Shown here piece after piece: positions 22,809 through 29,290 of a DNA stretch of 29,290 bases (positions within the stretch are counted from its first letter, which is position 1; the number at the start of each line of letters is the position of its first letter). Below the pieces are notes generated by a model. That model was not told the DNA's origin. It saw only the letters and a program-made list of their open reading frames with translations, and made no database searches. Made by a program: the position numbers and the translations under genes. The stretch comes from Rhodospirillales bacterium (lineage in GTDB: Bacteria > Pseudomonadota > Alphaproteobacteria > Micavibrionales > Micavibrionaceae), in the NCBI GenBank assembly GCA_020638395.1, contig JACKIP010000014.1:1-29290 (forward strand), read 5' to 3'.

Positions 22809-23522
22809 TTAGCTAATTTTGTCCTGCGATTCTTTCAGAGACGTACACCCCTGTTTTGCGAGGGATAAAAGCGCCAGAAACTCGGGCTCAGTGAAGGGTG
22901 TTTGTTCGGCGGTTCCCTGAATTTCGACGATGCCGCCGGTTCCGGTTATCACAAAATTAGCATCGGTTTCCGCGGTCGAATCCTCCGCGTAATCAAGATC
23001 CAGAACGGGGGTTCCCTGATAAATTCCGCAGGAAATAGCGGCGACACTGTCTTTCAAAGGCGTTTCTGTCAGAGCTCCGATTTTTAAAAGGTGCGAGATT
23101 GCAAGTTTCAGGGCAATAAACCCGCCGGTGATAGAGGCCGTACGTGTCCCGCCATCAGCCTGTAGAACGTCGCAGTCAATCTTTATCTGCCGTTCCCCAA
23201 GCTTTTCCATGTCCACAACCGCCCGCAACGCCCGGCCGATCAGGCGCTGAATTTCCTGTGTACGTCCCGATTGTTTTCCTCTGGCAGCTTCACGGTCGAT
23301 GCGGTCGTGAGTGGCGCGCGGCAACATGCCGTACTCTGCTGTCACCCACCCTTTTCCGGTGTTTTTCATCCAGCCGGGAACTTTTTCTTCTACGCTGGCC
23401 GTACACAATACATGCGTTTCCCCGCACTTAATCAAAACCGAACCTTCGGCATGTTTGGTGAAGTGGGGAATTATCTCTATCGGGCGTAAGTCATTTGCGC
23501 TGCGGCCGGAGGGGCGGATCAT
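22809..23522 (-). CDS. rph: Ribonuclease PH
   Basis: Phosphate-dependent 3'-5' exoribonuclease that trims tRNA 3' ends. 237 aa from the ATG at 23522, which has AAGGAAG upstream; an extended frame to 23579 has no support. Begins MIRPSGRSANDLRPIEI, followed by GSVLIKCGETHVLCTASVEE, RQIKIDCDVLQADGGTRTASITGG (phosphate and catalytic region) and VLDLDYAEDSTAETD. Length is normal. Divergent from grpE with 96 bases between, as in many alphaproteobacteria, although hrcA, often present there, is absent. Confidence 0.98.
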   Translation of the reverse strand: MIRPSGRSANDLRPIEIIPHFTKHAEGSVLIKCGETHVLCTASVEEKVPGWMKNTGKGWVTAEYGMLPRATHDRIDREAARGKQSGRTQEIQRLIGRALRAVVDMEKLGERQIKIDCDVLQADGGTRTASITGGFIALKLAISHLLKIGALTETPLKDSVAAISCGIYQGTPVLDLDYAEDSTAETDANFVITGTGGIVEIQGTAEQTPFTEPEFLALLSLAKQGCTSLKESQDKIS

Positions 23523-23618
23523 GCTATCTTCCTTCTTTTTTATTTCGGACACCCTACAGAGCTTGTCACATGCTTTCAAGTCTTTACTTTTTCAGATAAA
23601 CCTTTTAAGTCATTAGAT

Positions 23619-24254
23619 ATGATGACAAATAAAAATCCAACGACACACGCTGAAGAAGATCCTCTGGCCCCAACCGGCCTTGAAAGCATGGAGAGCCTTG
23701 CCGAAAATTTGGGGAAAGCAGACGGGGAACCGGACTCGCAAGCGGCGCGGATTGCAGAGCTGGAGGCAGAGCTGGCAAATTCCAGAGATCAAACCTTGCG
23801 GGCGCTTGCAGAGCTGGAAAATACCCGGAAACGGGCGCAGAAAGACCGCGAAGAAGCCGGAGCATATGCCATATCTAAATTTGCACGCGATTTGCTCAAT
23901 GTGTCTGATAATTTGCGTCGGGCGCTGGAAGCGGTCCCCGTAGATTTAAAAGACGTTGATCCGCGCATTCCGGGACTTTTGACCGGGGTTGAAGCGACAG
24001 AGCGGGAATTACTCGCTGTATTTGACCGCAATGGCATCCGGAAGATCGAGCCGCTGGACGAAAAATTTGATCCTAACTTCCACGAAGTGATGTTTGAAGC
24101 GCCGGTTCCCGGAAAGGCGGCGGGCGTGGTCATTCAGGTGGTGGAGGCCGGATACATTCTCAAGGATCGTTTGTTGCGCGCGGCGAAAGTCGGGGTTTCC
24201 AAAGCAGGCGCATCCCCCGGCCCCGAAGAACGTCTGATTGACGAACAGGCCTGA
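23619..24254 (+). CDS. grpE: GrpE nucleotide exchange factor
   Basis: Co-chaperone that releases ADP from DnaK. 211 aa: a disordered acidic N-terminus, a long coiled coil (about 45-95; ARIAELEAELANSRDQTLRALAELENTRKRAQKDREEA), the helical bundle and the C-terminal beta wing (FDPNFHEVMFEAPVPGKAAGVVIQVVEAGYILKDRLLRAAKVGVSK), all intact. The start may be the ATG at 23619 or the next codon. No CIRCE element or clear heat-shock promoter was seen upstream. argS follows 88 bases later. Confidence 0.97.
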   Translation: MMTNKNPTTHAEEDPLAPTGLESMESLAENLGKADGEPDSQAARIAELEAELANSRDQTLRALAELENTRKRAQKDREEAGAYAISKFARDLLNVSDNLRRALEAVPVDLKDVDPRIPGLLTGVEATERELLAVFDRNGIRKIEPLDEKFDPNFHEVMFEAPVPGKAAGVVIQVVEAGYILKDRLLRAAKVGVSKAGASPGPEERLIDEQA

Positions 24255-24342
24255 GTTACCCGCCTCTCAATACATCGTCTTTTTGACCGGGATCGGAATT
24301 TCTTCCTTCTCATTTTCTGCGTCTTGTGCTTAAACAGAGGGT

Positions 24343-26097
24343 ATGTCCCTTACCGAAGATTTGACCAGACTATTTGAAGATGCCTTTACTGCCCTGAATC
24401 TGCCTGCGGAGTACGCGGCTGTACGTGTGTCCGACCGCTCGGAAATGGCGCAATTCCAGTGTAACGGAGCGATGCCGGCGGCCAAAATTTCTGGAAAACC
24501 TCCGCGGGATATTGCGGCAGAGGTGGTCGCCAGACTCAAAGATCACCCGGCTTTTAAATCTTTAGAGATTGCCGGTCCGGGCTTTATCAATATTCATGTG
24601 ACAGATGCGTTCCTGTCAGAACACGTACAGGACGTACATCTGCCGCACCTGGCAGAACATAATGAAACAATCGTGCTGGATTATGGTGGTCCGAATATTG
24701 CCAAATCCATGCATGTTGGACACCTGCGGACCGGTATTATTGGGGATACGCTGCGCCGGATTCTGAAAGCCGCAGGTTTTAATGCTCTCGGCGATATCCA
24801 TATGGGGGATTGGGGAACTCATATGGGCATACTGATGATGGATTACATCCGTACGGGGGAAGAGCATGTGGTGATGGATTGCGATCTTGACGATCCTGTG
24901 GCGGTACAGGCTTTATTCGACGATATGTATATCCGCTATCCGAAAGCATCCGGGGCGGCCAAAGAAGATGAATCTCTGATGGCGGACGCACGTACAGCGA
25001 CCCTGAACCTGCAAAACGGGGAAGAACCATTCCGGTCAATGTGGCAGAAAATAAGGGATGTCTCCGTACGTGCGATGGAGCGGAATTACGGCGATCTGAA
25101 TGTCTGGTTTGATATCTGGAAAGGCGAAGCCGATGCCCATCCCTATATCGCCCCGATGGCAGAAAAACTGAAAGAGCAGGGGTTTTTGGTACAGGATGAT
25201 GGCGCGTGGGTGATTCCGGTTGAAAAAAATGACGATAAAAAGAAAGTCCCGCCGCTGATTCTCTATAAACGTGACGGTGCGGTGATGTACGGCTCGACGG
25301 ATATGGCGACGATTGTCGAACGCGTACAGGATTTTAACCCGGCTCGCATGATCTATATCGTCGATCAGCGCCAGTCTCTCCATTTTGAGCAGGTGTTCCG
25401 GGCTGTACGTCTCTCCGGTATCGTGCGGGACGAGGTCGAACTGACCTTTGCCGGGGTCGGGACGATGAACGGGACCGATGGAAAACCATTTAAAACTCGC
25501 GCTGGCGGCGTGATGCGCCTTGCGGATATGATTGAAATGGCGCGGGCCAAAGCGCTTGAGCGCCTGAATGAAGCCTCTCTGGCGCTGGAAATGTCTGACT
25601 CAGAGCGTCTGGATGTTGCATCAAAGGTTGGCATTGCCGCTTTGAAATTTGCGGATCTCCAGAATCAGCGCCATGCGGATTATATTTTCGATCTGGAGCG
25701 CATGACTCAATTCGAGGGCAAAACGGGCCCTTATCTGCTCTATCAGGCTGTGCGGATTAAATCCTTGCTGCGCAAGGCCGGAATGCATGATATTGAACAC
25801 TGTTCTTTTGGATCTCTGCTTCTGCAAATCTCGGAAACAGAGCGGCGGTTAGCGCTGTTCCTGACGCACTTCCCGGATGTGTTCAAATTGGCGGTTAAAA
25901 ACTATACGCCGCATGTTTTGTGCGATTATGCCTTTTCTCTGGCTCAGGAATTCAGCTCTTTCTATGGCAACTGTCATATTTTGTCTGAAGAGGATGAGGG
26001 GATAAAACAATCGCGCCTGTTTCTCTGTGCGCAAACCCTGTTCGTTTTGACGCAAACTCTTGATCTTCTTGGGATCGAAACGCCGGAGCGTATGTAA
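24343..26097 (+). CDS. argS: Arginyl-tRNA synthetase
   Basis: Class I synthetase charging tRNA-Arg. 584 aa, typical. N-terminal Add1 domain (about 1-85), then GGPNIAKSMHVGHLRTGIIGD with the HIGH-type HVGH, the catalytic core, a degenerate KMSKS region (GKPFKTRAGGVM), as is usual for ArgRS, and the DALR anticodon-binding domain (about 460-584). The ATG at 24343 is close behind AGAGGG. It follows grpE and converges on tRNA-Ile. It carries five TGTACGT/ACGTACA copies. Confidence 0.98.
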   Translation: MSLTEDLTRLFEDAFTALNLPAEYAAVRVSDRSEMAQFQCNGAMPAAKISGKPPRDIAAEVVARLKDHPAFKSLEIAGPGFINIHVTDAFLSEHVQDVHLPHLAEHNETIVLDYGGPNIAKSMHVGHLRTGIIGDTLRRILKAAGFNALGDIHMGDWGTHMGILMMDYIRTGEEHVVMDCDLDDPVAVQALFDDMYIRYPKASGAAKEDESLMADARTATLNLQNGEEPFRSMWQKIRDVSVRAMERNYGDLNVWFDIWKGEADAHPYIAPMAEKLKEQGFLVQDDGAWVIPVEKNDDKKKVPPLILYKRDGAVMYGSTDMATIVERVQDFNPARMIYIVDQRQSLHFEQVFRAVRLSGIVRDEVELTFAGVGTMNGTDGKPFKTRAGGVMRLADMIEMARAKALERLNEASLALEMSDSERLDVASKVGIAALKFADLQNQRHADYIFDLERMTQFEGKTGPYLLYQAVRIKSLLRKAGMHDIEHCSFGSLLLQISETERRLALFLTHFPDVFKLAVKNYTPHVLCDYAFSLAQEFSSFYGNCHILSEEDEGIKQSRLFLCAQTLFVLTQTLDLLGIETPERM

Positions 26098-26130
26098 AGG
26101 AAAGTACGGAAAACCAATTTTTAATACAAA

Positions 26131-26207
26131 TGGTGGGCCTGGCCGGACTTGAACCAGCGACCAATCCGTTATGAGCGGACCGCTCTAACCAACTGAGCTA
26201 CAGGCCC
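26131..26207 (-). tRNA. tRNA-Ile2 (anticodon CAT, to be lysidinylated)
   Basis: A 77-nt cloverleaf with encoded CCA. Acceptor stem GGGCCTG/CAGGCCC is perfect. The anticodon loop is CTCATAA (CAT). The body, TTGGTCGCTGGTTCAAGTCC, is that of the minor isoleucine tRNA read as AUA after TilS makes lysidine, as in E. coli ileX, and differs from elongator or initiator Met tRNAs, so Ile is preferred over Met. Confidence 0.9.
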
Positions 26208-26228
26208 CCTGTAAAAACAGGATTTCCC

Positions 26229-26258
26229 TATATAAAACAAAAGGCCACAACTTGTCAC
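26229..26258 (-). promoter_or_regulatory. Promoter of tRNA-Ile2
   Basis: Minus-strand GTGACA (26258-26253) and TATATA (26234-26229) are 18 bases apart. The run GGG just after the -10 is 22 bases before the mature tRNA. A small hairpin CCTGT/ACAGG sits directly at the 5' end. Confidence 0.5.
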
Positions 26259-26345
26259 GCCTTCTTTTCTGTCTTGGTAGATGCAGCCGACGACGCGTAG
26301 ACACCTCTTACGTAAGGAGCGCAGCAACGCAATTCAGACTAGAAT

Positions 26346-26630
26346 CCTCTGCAAAAGTTTATAATTTTACAGAACTGTCATTCTGAGTGGAGCGAAGAAT
26401 CTTTCTCTATCAACAAGTTATAGTGCTTTGGGTTAATTTTAAGATATCTTACAACACCGTCATTGCCTGAATTTTCAAAGAAAATTCTAAGGCAATCCAT
26501 TGGTATTTATGGATTCCCCTAGGATTTTCTGCGAAAATCCGGGGAATGACGAATGTCTTATTTTTAAACGGAACTACTATAAGATCCTTCGCCTGCGGCT
26601 CAGGATGACGATTTTAGACTTTTGCAGAGG
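26346..26630. repeat. Inverted-repeat block with internal hairpins (non-autonomous-element-like)
   Basis: The left arm 26346-26404 (CCTCTGCAAAAG...GTCATTCTGAG...GCGAAGAATCTTT) is an imperfect inverted copy of 26580-26630. Between them are two hairpins: ATTGCCT-GAATTTTC / GAAAATTC-TA-AGGCAAT (26462-26496) and ATTCCCC-TA-GGATTTTC / GAAAATCC-GGGGAAT (26513-26547). There is no ORF in the 436-base gap 26208-26643. The right arm is type A copy 2 (cf. 1945-2012). Confidence 0.65.
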
Positions 26631-26643
26631 CTTCACTAAACGA

Positions 26644-27396
26644 TCAAAGCTTTCTAAAGTATTTATGAGCCAGCCAGATATACAGGCGGTGAGGCAGCAA
26701 CGCGGGCAACTTCATGGCCAGACAGAAATGCCAGGGGAAAATAATTTCAAATACGCGGGACTTCAGACCGGCAACCAGTTTTTCAGCAGCGGCCTCTGGC
26801 TCCATCGAAAATTTTTTCGGAAACTCCAGATCCTTTGTCATCGGTGTGTTAATCATGCCGGGGCATATGACCTGTACTTTAATCCCGCTACCTTCCGTTT
26901 CAATCGCCAGCCCTTCCGCCAGGTTAATCAGAGCGGCTTTGGTTGCACCGTAGGACATCATGCCCTTTACCCCCCGGTATCCGGCGACACTGGCGGTGAT
27001 GGCAATATGTCCGTAACGACGGTCCTGGAATTTCTTCAGAATTGGCTCCAGACAGTTTCCCACGCCCAGAACATTCACATCGAACTGCTTTTTAAGAGTG
27101 GCGGCAGTAAAATTTTCCACTCCGTCTTCCACCAGAATCCCGGCATTCAGAAGGGCCAGCTGAATCGGACCGAGGTCTTGTTCGATTGTTTCGACCAGCT
27201 CCGCCATAAGCTTTGGTTTGGTGACGTCTCCGGGATAGGATTTCAGGAATTTCGGGTCTTTATCGCATAAAACTTCTATTTTTCCGGGTGACGTCCCGGT
27301 CACAGCCACAACCCAGCCTTCTTTTGCCAGACGCTGCGCCGTTGCAGCGCCAATACCGGAAGATCCGCCCGTGATCCATGCTACTTTTTGAGTCAT
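26644..27396 (-). CDS. Short-chain dehydrogenase/reductase
   Basis: 250 aa, classical SDR. The cofactor loop is TGGSSGIG (9-16), then NAGILVEDG, the catalytic Ser in ITASVAGYRG, and the YGATK triad in MMSYGATKAALINL. The long C-terminal end with WHFCLAMKLPALLPHRLYIWL looks membrane-associating. The substrate is unknown. It follows the GGDEF gene by 44 bases; the end lies at the inverted-repeat block. Confidence 0.92.
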   Translation of the reverse strand: MTQKVAWITGGSSGIGAATAQRLAKEGWVVAVTGTSPGKIEVLCDKDPKFLKSYPGDVTKPKLMAELVETIEQDLGPIQLALLNAGILVEDGVENFTAATLKKQFDVNVLGVGNCLEPILKKFQDRRYGHIAITASVAGYRGVKGMMSYGATKAALINLAEGLAIETEGSGIKVQVICPGMINTPMTKDLEFPKKFSMEPEAAAEKLVAGLKSRVFEIIFPWHFCLAMKLPALLPHRLYIWLAHKYFRKL

Positions 27397-27440
27397 TCTG
27401 GTTTCTCCGTCTTGATCGCCCTGATGAAATTAACCTAGGG

Positions 27441-28487
27441 TTATCCGGCTTTCCGAACAGGGGTCGGGGCAGCGGCAACCTGATTGCGTCCGTTATGCTT
27501 GGCGGTATAAAGAGCCGCATCGGCACGGGCAATCAATTCATCAATCGTTTCTGTTCCGGAATGTTGCGCCACGCCAACCGATAAAGTAATGCGCGCCAGA
27601 CGCTCCCCGGTATTGCGGTTAATCACATCTTTATTTGCGACCACCTTGCGCAGGTTATTGGCAACCGCCACCCCGGCTGCTAATTCCGTTTCCGGCAAAA
27701 TAATAATAAACTCTTCGCCGCCATAACGGGCCGCGATATCTTTTCCTTTAATCCCATCCGTCAAACACTTGGCGACCAGACGCAAGACCTGATCCCCGAC
27801 CTGATGACCAAAATTGTCGTTAAAGCTTTTAAAGTGGTCAATATCCAACATTAAAACCGAAAAGGATACGTGATCCGCCTGCGCTTCGGCCAGAACGCGC
27901 TGAATTTCGGCATCGAATGCTTTGCGGTTGGACAGGCCGGTCAGGCTGTCCGTCAGGGATTCTTTCCGGGCTTTTTCCAGATCCTTGCGGAGCTTTTCAA
28001 TCTCGTGTGCAGATTCCTCCAGCACACTTTCCAGCCCCTGATTTTTGGAGATCACATGCCGGGTATCCTCCTGAATCTGCGTTACCACCGCTTTCAGGTC
28101 ATCTGAACTGGGGGTGCCGGATAGTTTCTGGCTAATGCTTTCCAGAGAATTGCGGTATTCGTGGGTCGAGGATTTAACTCCTTCGACAACATTGCGGACA
28201 TTATTGATGGTATTTTTCAGATCGTCCCCGGCCTTACGGACCCGCTCTTCTGTCCGGTTATCGCTCAGGAAACGGTTATAAATCTCGTGGCAGTCTTCCT
28301 CTGACAGTTTCTCGCTGCTCTTGAGCAGTACATCAATCGAGCGGACAACATCCTGATTCTCGTGAGAAAAATAAACATACCAGACTTCGTAATTATTCGG
28401 GGTTGCTGCCAGCCCTTCCTGTTTCAGGCGCTCCATAACTTTTTGAGCAGTTACTTCCGATATTTCGATATTATGTGGGTAGATCAC
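27441..28487 (-). CDS. GGDEF-domain diguanylate cyclase
   Basis: 348 aa from GTG at 28487, which has AGGA upstream; an ATG at 28562 lengthens it by 25 residues but leaves no clear ribosome-binding site. The N-terminal half is helical and begins with TAQKVMERLKQEG, followed by a coiled coil (about 85-170; NTINNVRNVVEGVKSS; SAHEIEKLRKDLEKARKES). The C-terminal GGDEF domain has DSLTGLSNRKAFD and the active site RYGGEEF. The inhibitory-site position has KGKD instead of RxxD, so product inhibition may be absent. It should make c-di-GMP in the cytosol; no membrane segment. The signal is unknown. Confidence 0.93.
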   Translation of the reverse strand: MIYPHNIEISEVTAQKVMERLKQEGLAATPNNYEVWYVYFSHENQDVVRSIDVLLKSSEKLSEEDCHEIYNRFLSDNRTEERVRKAGDDLKNTINNVRNVVEGVKSSTHEYRNSLESISQKLSGTPSSDDLKAVVTQIQEDTRHVISKNQGLESVLEESAHEIEKLRKDLEKARKESLTDSLTGLSNRKAFDAEIQRVLAEAQADHVSFSVLMLDIDHFKSFNDNFGHQVGDQVLRLVAKCLTDGIKGKDIAARYGGEEFIIILPETELAAGVAVANNLRKVVANKDVINRNTGERLARITLSVGVAQHSGTETIDELIARADAALYTAKHNGRNQVAAAPTPVRKAG

Positions 28488-28570
28488 GTTATTCCGTTCC
28501 TGAAAAGAAGTATGTGAGTTGAATGTAATGGTTCCAATTATTTCTGTAAATACAGAATGCAAATAAAGTC

Positions 28571-29164
28571 TTAGATTAGCTCCTCTTTGAATCTTTCTGT
28601 TGTCGGCACCGTGCCCTCAATGTCTGACATAATATCCGTAAAAGTATCAAGAATCCGGTAGTGTTTCTGATGCTCCGGCTTCATAAAGCCTTCTGCACAT
28701 ATAGTATTCAGAAGAAGTTTAAGATTTTCCCAATATCCGTCAAAATTATACACAATAATCGGTTTGTTATGCAGGCCGAGTTGACGCCAGGTGACAATTT
28801 CAAAAAATTCGTCCATGGTTCCCAACCCCCCCGGCAGAATCAGGAAGATGTCAGCCCGTTCCGCCATCATGGCTTTGCGTTCATGCATGGAACTTACTAC
28901 ATGAAGTTCGGTCAATCCTTCATGCCTTTGCTCCCGCTCATCCAGATGATCGGGAATAATTCCCACAACCTCTCCTCCGGCATCCAGAGCAGAAGAGGCA
29001 ACCAGCCCCATCAGGCCGACCTGCCCGCCTCCATATACCACCCGGTACCCGGCTTTGGCCAGTGCCGCGCCGACATCCTGTGCCATTTGTTTGAACTTGT
29101 CGTCAACCCGTGAAGACGATCCGCAGTAAACACACACAGTTTTGCTCATAGACATAGTCATCAT
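28571..29164 (-). CDS. LOG family protein (cytokinin riboside 5'-monophosphate phosphoribohydrolase type)
   Basis: 197 aa from the ATG at 29164; ATGs at 29161, 29155 and 29149 are alternatives and no ribosome-binding site settles it. Rossmann-like fold with VYCGSSSRVDDKF, YGGGQVGLMGLVA, ERKAMMAERADIFLILPGG and the family signature PGGLGTMDE with catalytic Arg/Glu upstream. LOG proteins hydrolyse nucleoside 5'-monophosphates to base and ribose phosphate; in bacteria the physiological substrate is often unclear. It is the first gene of a minus-strand run with the GGDEF and SDR genes. Confidence 0.93.
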   Translation of the reverse strand: MMTMSMSKTVCVYCGSSSRVDDKFKQMAQDVGAALAKAGYRVVYGGGQVGLMGLVASSALDAGGEVVGIIPDHLDEREQRHEGLTELHVVSSMHERKAMMAERADIFLILPGGLGTMDEFFEIVTWRQLGLHNKPIIVYNFDGYWENLKLLLNTICAEGFMKPEHQKHYRILDTFTDIMSDIEGTVPTTERFKEELI

Positions 29165-29237
29165 CAATAATTTTTTCGTTATTTGGTGTTGGAATCAGTT
29201 TTATTGTTTTGGCTCCGCACGCGCGGAACGAATTGAA

Positions 29238-29265
29238 ACAATACCATTGCGCGCTCTTCCGTCAA
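29238..29265 (-). promoter_or_regulatory. Candidate sigma-70 promoter of the LOG gene
   Basis: Minus-strand TTGACG (29265-29260) and TATTGT (29243-29238) are separated by 16 bases, about 73 bases before the ATG at 29164. The rest of 29165-29290 shows no ORF. Confidence 0.55.
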
Positions 29266-29290
29266 GCGGCTTAGACAGCCCAGCTCCAAA

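Larger units (their letters stand above)
16380..25410. repeat. Cluster of TGTACGT / ACGTACA heptamers
   Basis: TGTACGT on the + strand starts at 16380, 16460, 16749, 16769, 17673, 17681, 17969, 18682, 18943, 19029, 22269, 23259, 24420 and 25404. ACGTACA starts at 18104, 19070, 22841, 24623, 24632 and 24990. These 20 copies lie in pheT, xth, rph, argS and one hairpin. The only other copy seen is 11190 in rho. They occur in different codon phases (for example GAC-GTA-CAG and CGT-ACA in pheT). Confidence 0.7.

Noticed and set aside
23523..23618. Heat-shock promoter before grpE
   Set aside because: CTTGAAA occurs only on the rph side and lacks a CCCCAT-like -10 at the right distance.
26131..26207. 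tRNA-Met (CAT) call
   Set aside because: The body matches the lysidine-type tRNA-Ile2 rather than elongator or initiator Met.
26500..27270. 256-aa + strand frame
   Set aside because: Mostly antisense to the SDR gene, and its start lies in the hairpin block.

Overview
The window looks like chromosome from an alphaproteobacterium, judged by gene content and protein style (alpha-type HslV with an N-terminal extension, RNase PH divergent from GrpE, YqgE, an LpoA-like lipoprotein, a LOG protein). GC content is moderate. The genus cannot be fixed from the sequence. Almost all of it is housekeeping: translation (gltX, pheT, argS, two tRNAs, tsaE), replication and repair (dnaX, ybaB, xth), RNA metabolism (rho, rph), cofactors and metabolism (ispB, coaE, aroE), and protein quality control (hslV, grpE, an RseP-type protease).

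Layout: 1-1153 is the edge of an integrated element, with a tyrosine integrase cut by the window edge and lying just beyond the 3' end of tRNA-Phe; the element itself lies to the left. 1241-2381 holds one small unknown protein, a terminator and a block of dispersed intergenic repeats. 2382-3853 is hslV plus an APH-fold kinase (+). 3916-7773 is rseP, ispB and gltX, all on the minus strand. 7978-10505 holds an orphan 188-aa gene (+), aroE-coaE (-) and tsaE (+). 10658-12814 has rho and yqgE diverging from a 327-bp region with a perfect dyad. 12842-13608 is a decayed IS630-type element that split what looks like the shared terminator of yqgE and lpoA. 13611-22210 is a long minus-strand run: 140-aa ORF, dnaX, DUF1653, GNAT, ybaB, xth, pheT, pfkB-type kinase, lpoA-like. 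22211-22808 is an intergenic region with a terminator, repeats and a 43-aa gene. rph diverges from grpE-argS. Beyond argS come tRNA-Ile(CAU), a hairpin-rich inverted-repeat block, and LOG-GGDEF-SDR on the minus strand.

Three patterns go beyond gene content. First, the heptamer TGTACGT/ACGTACA occurs 20 times between 16.38 and 25.41 kb, on both strands and in several codon phases, but only once in the remaining 20 kb. Second, a mosaic family of short repeats recurs in five intergenic regions, including one exact 32-bp match. Third, the tRNA-Phe gene beside the integrase has a U-C mismatch in its acceptor stem, which fits replacement of its 3' part by the integrated element. No convincing new defence, secretion or biosynthetic system is visible.
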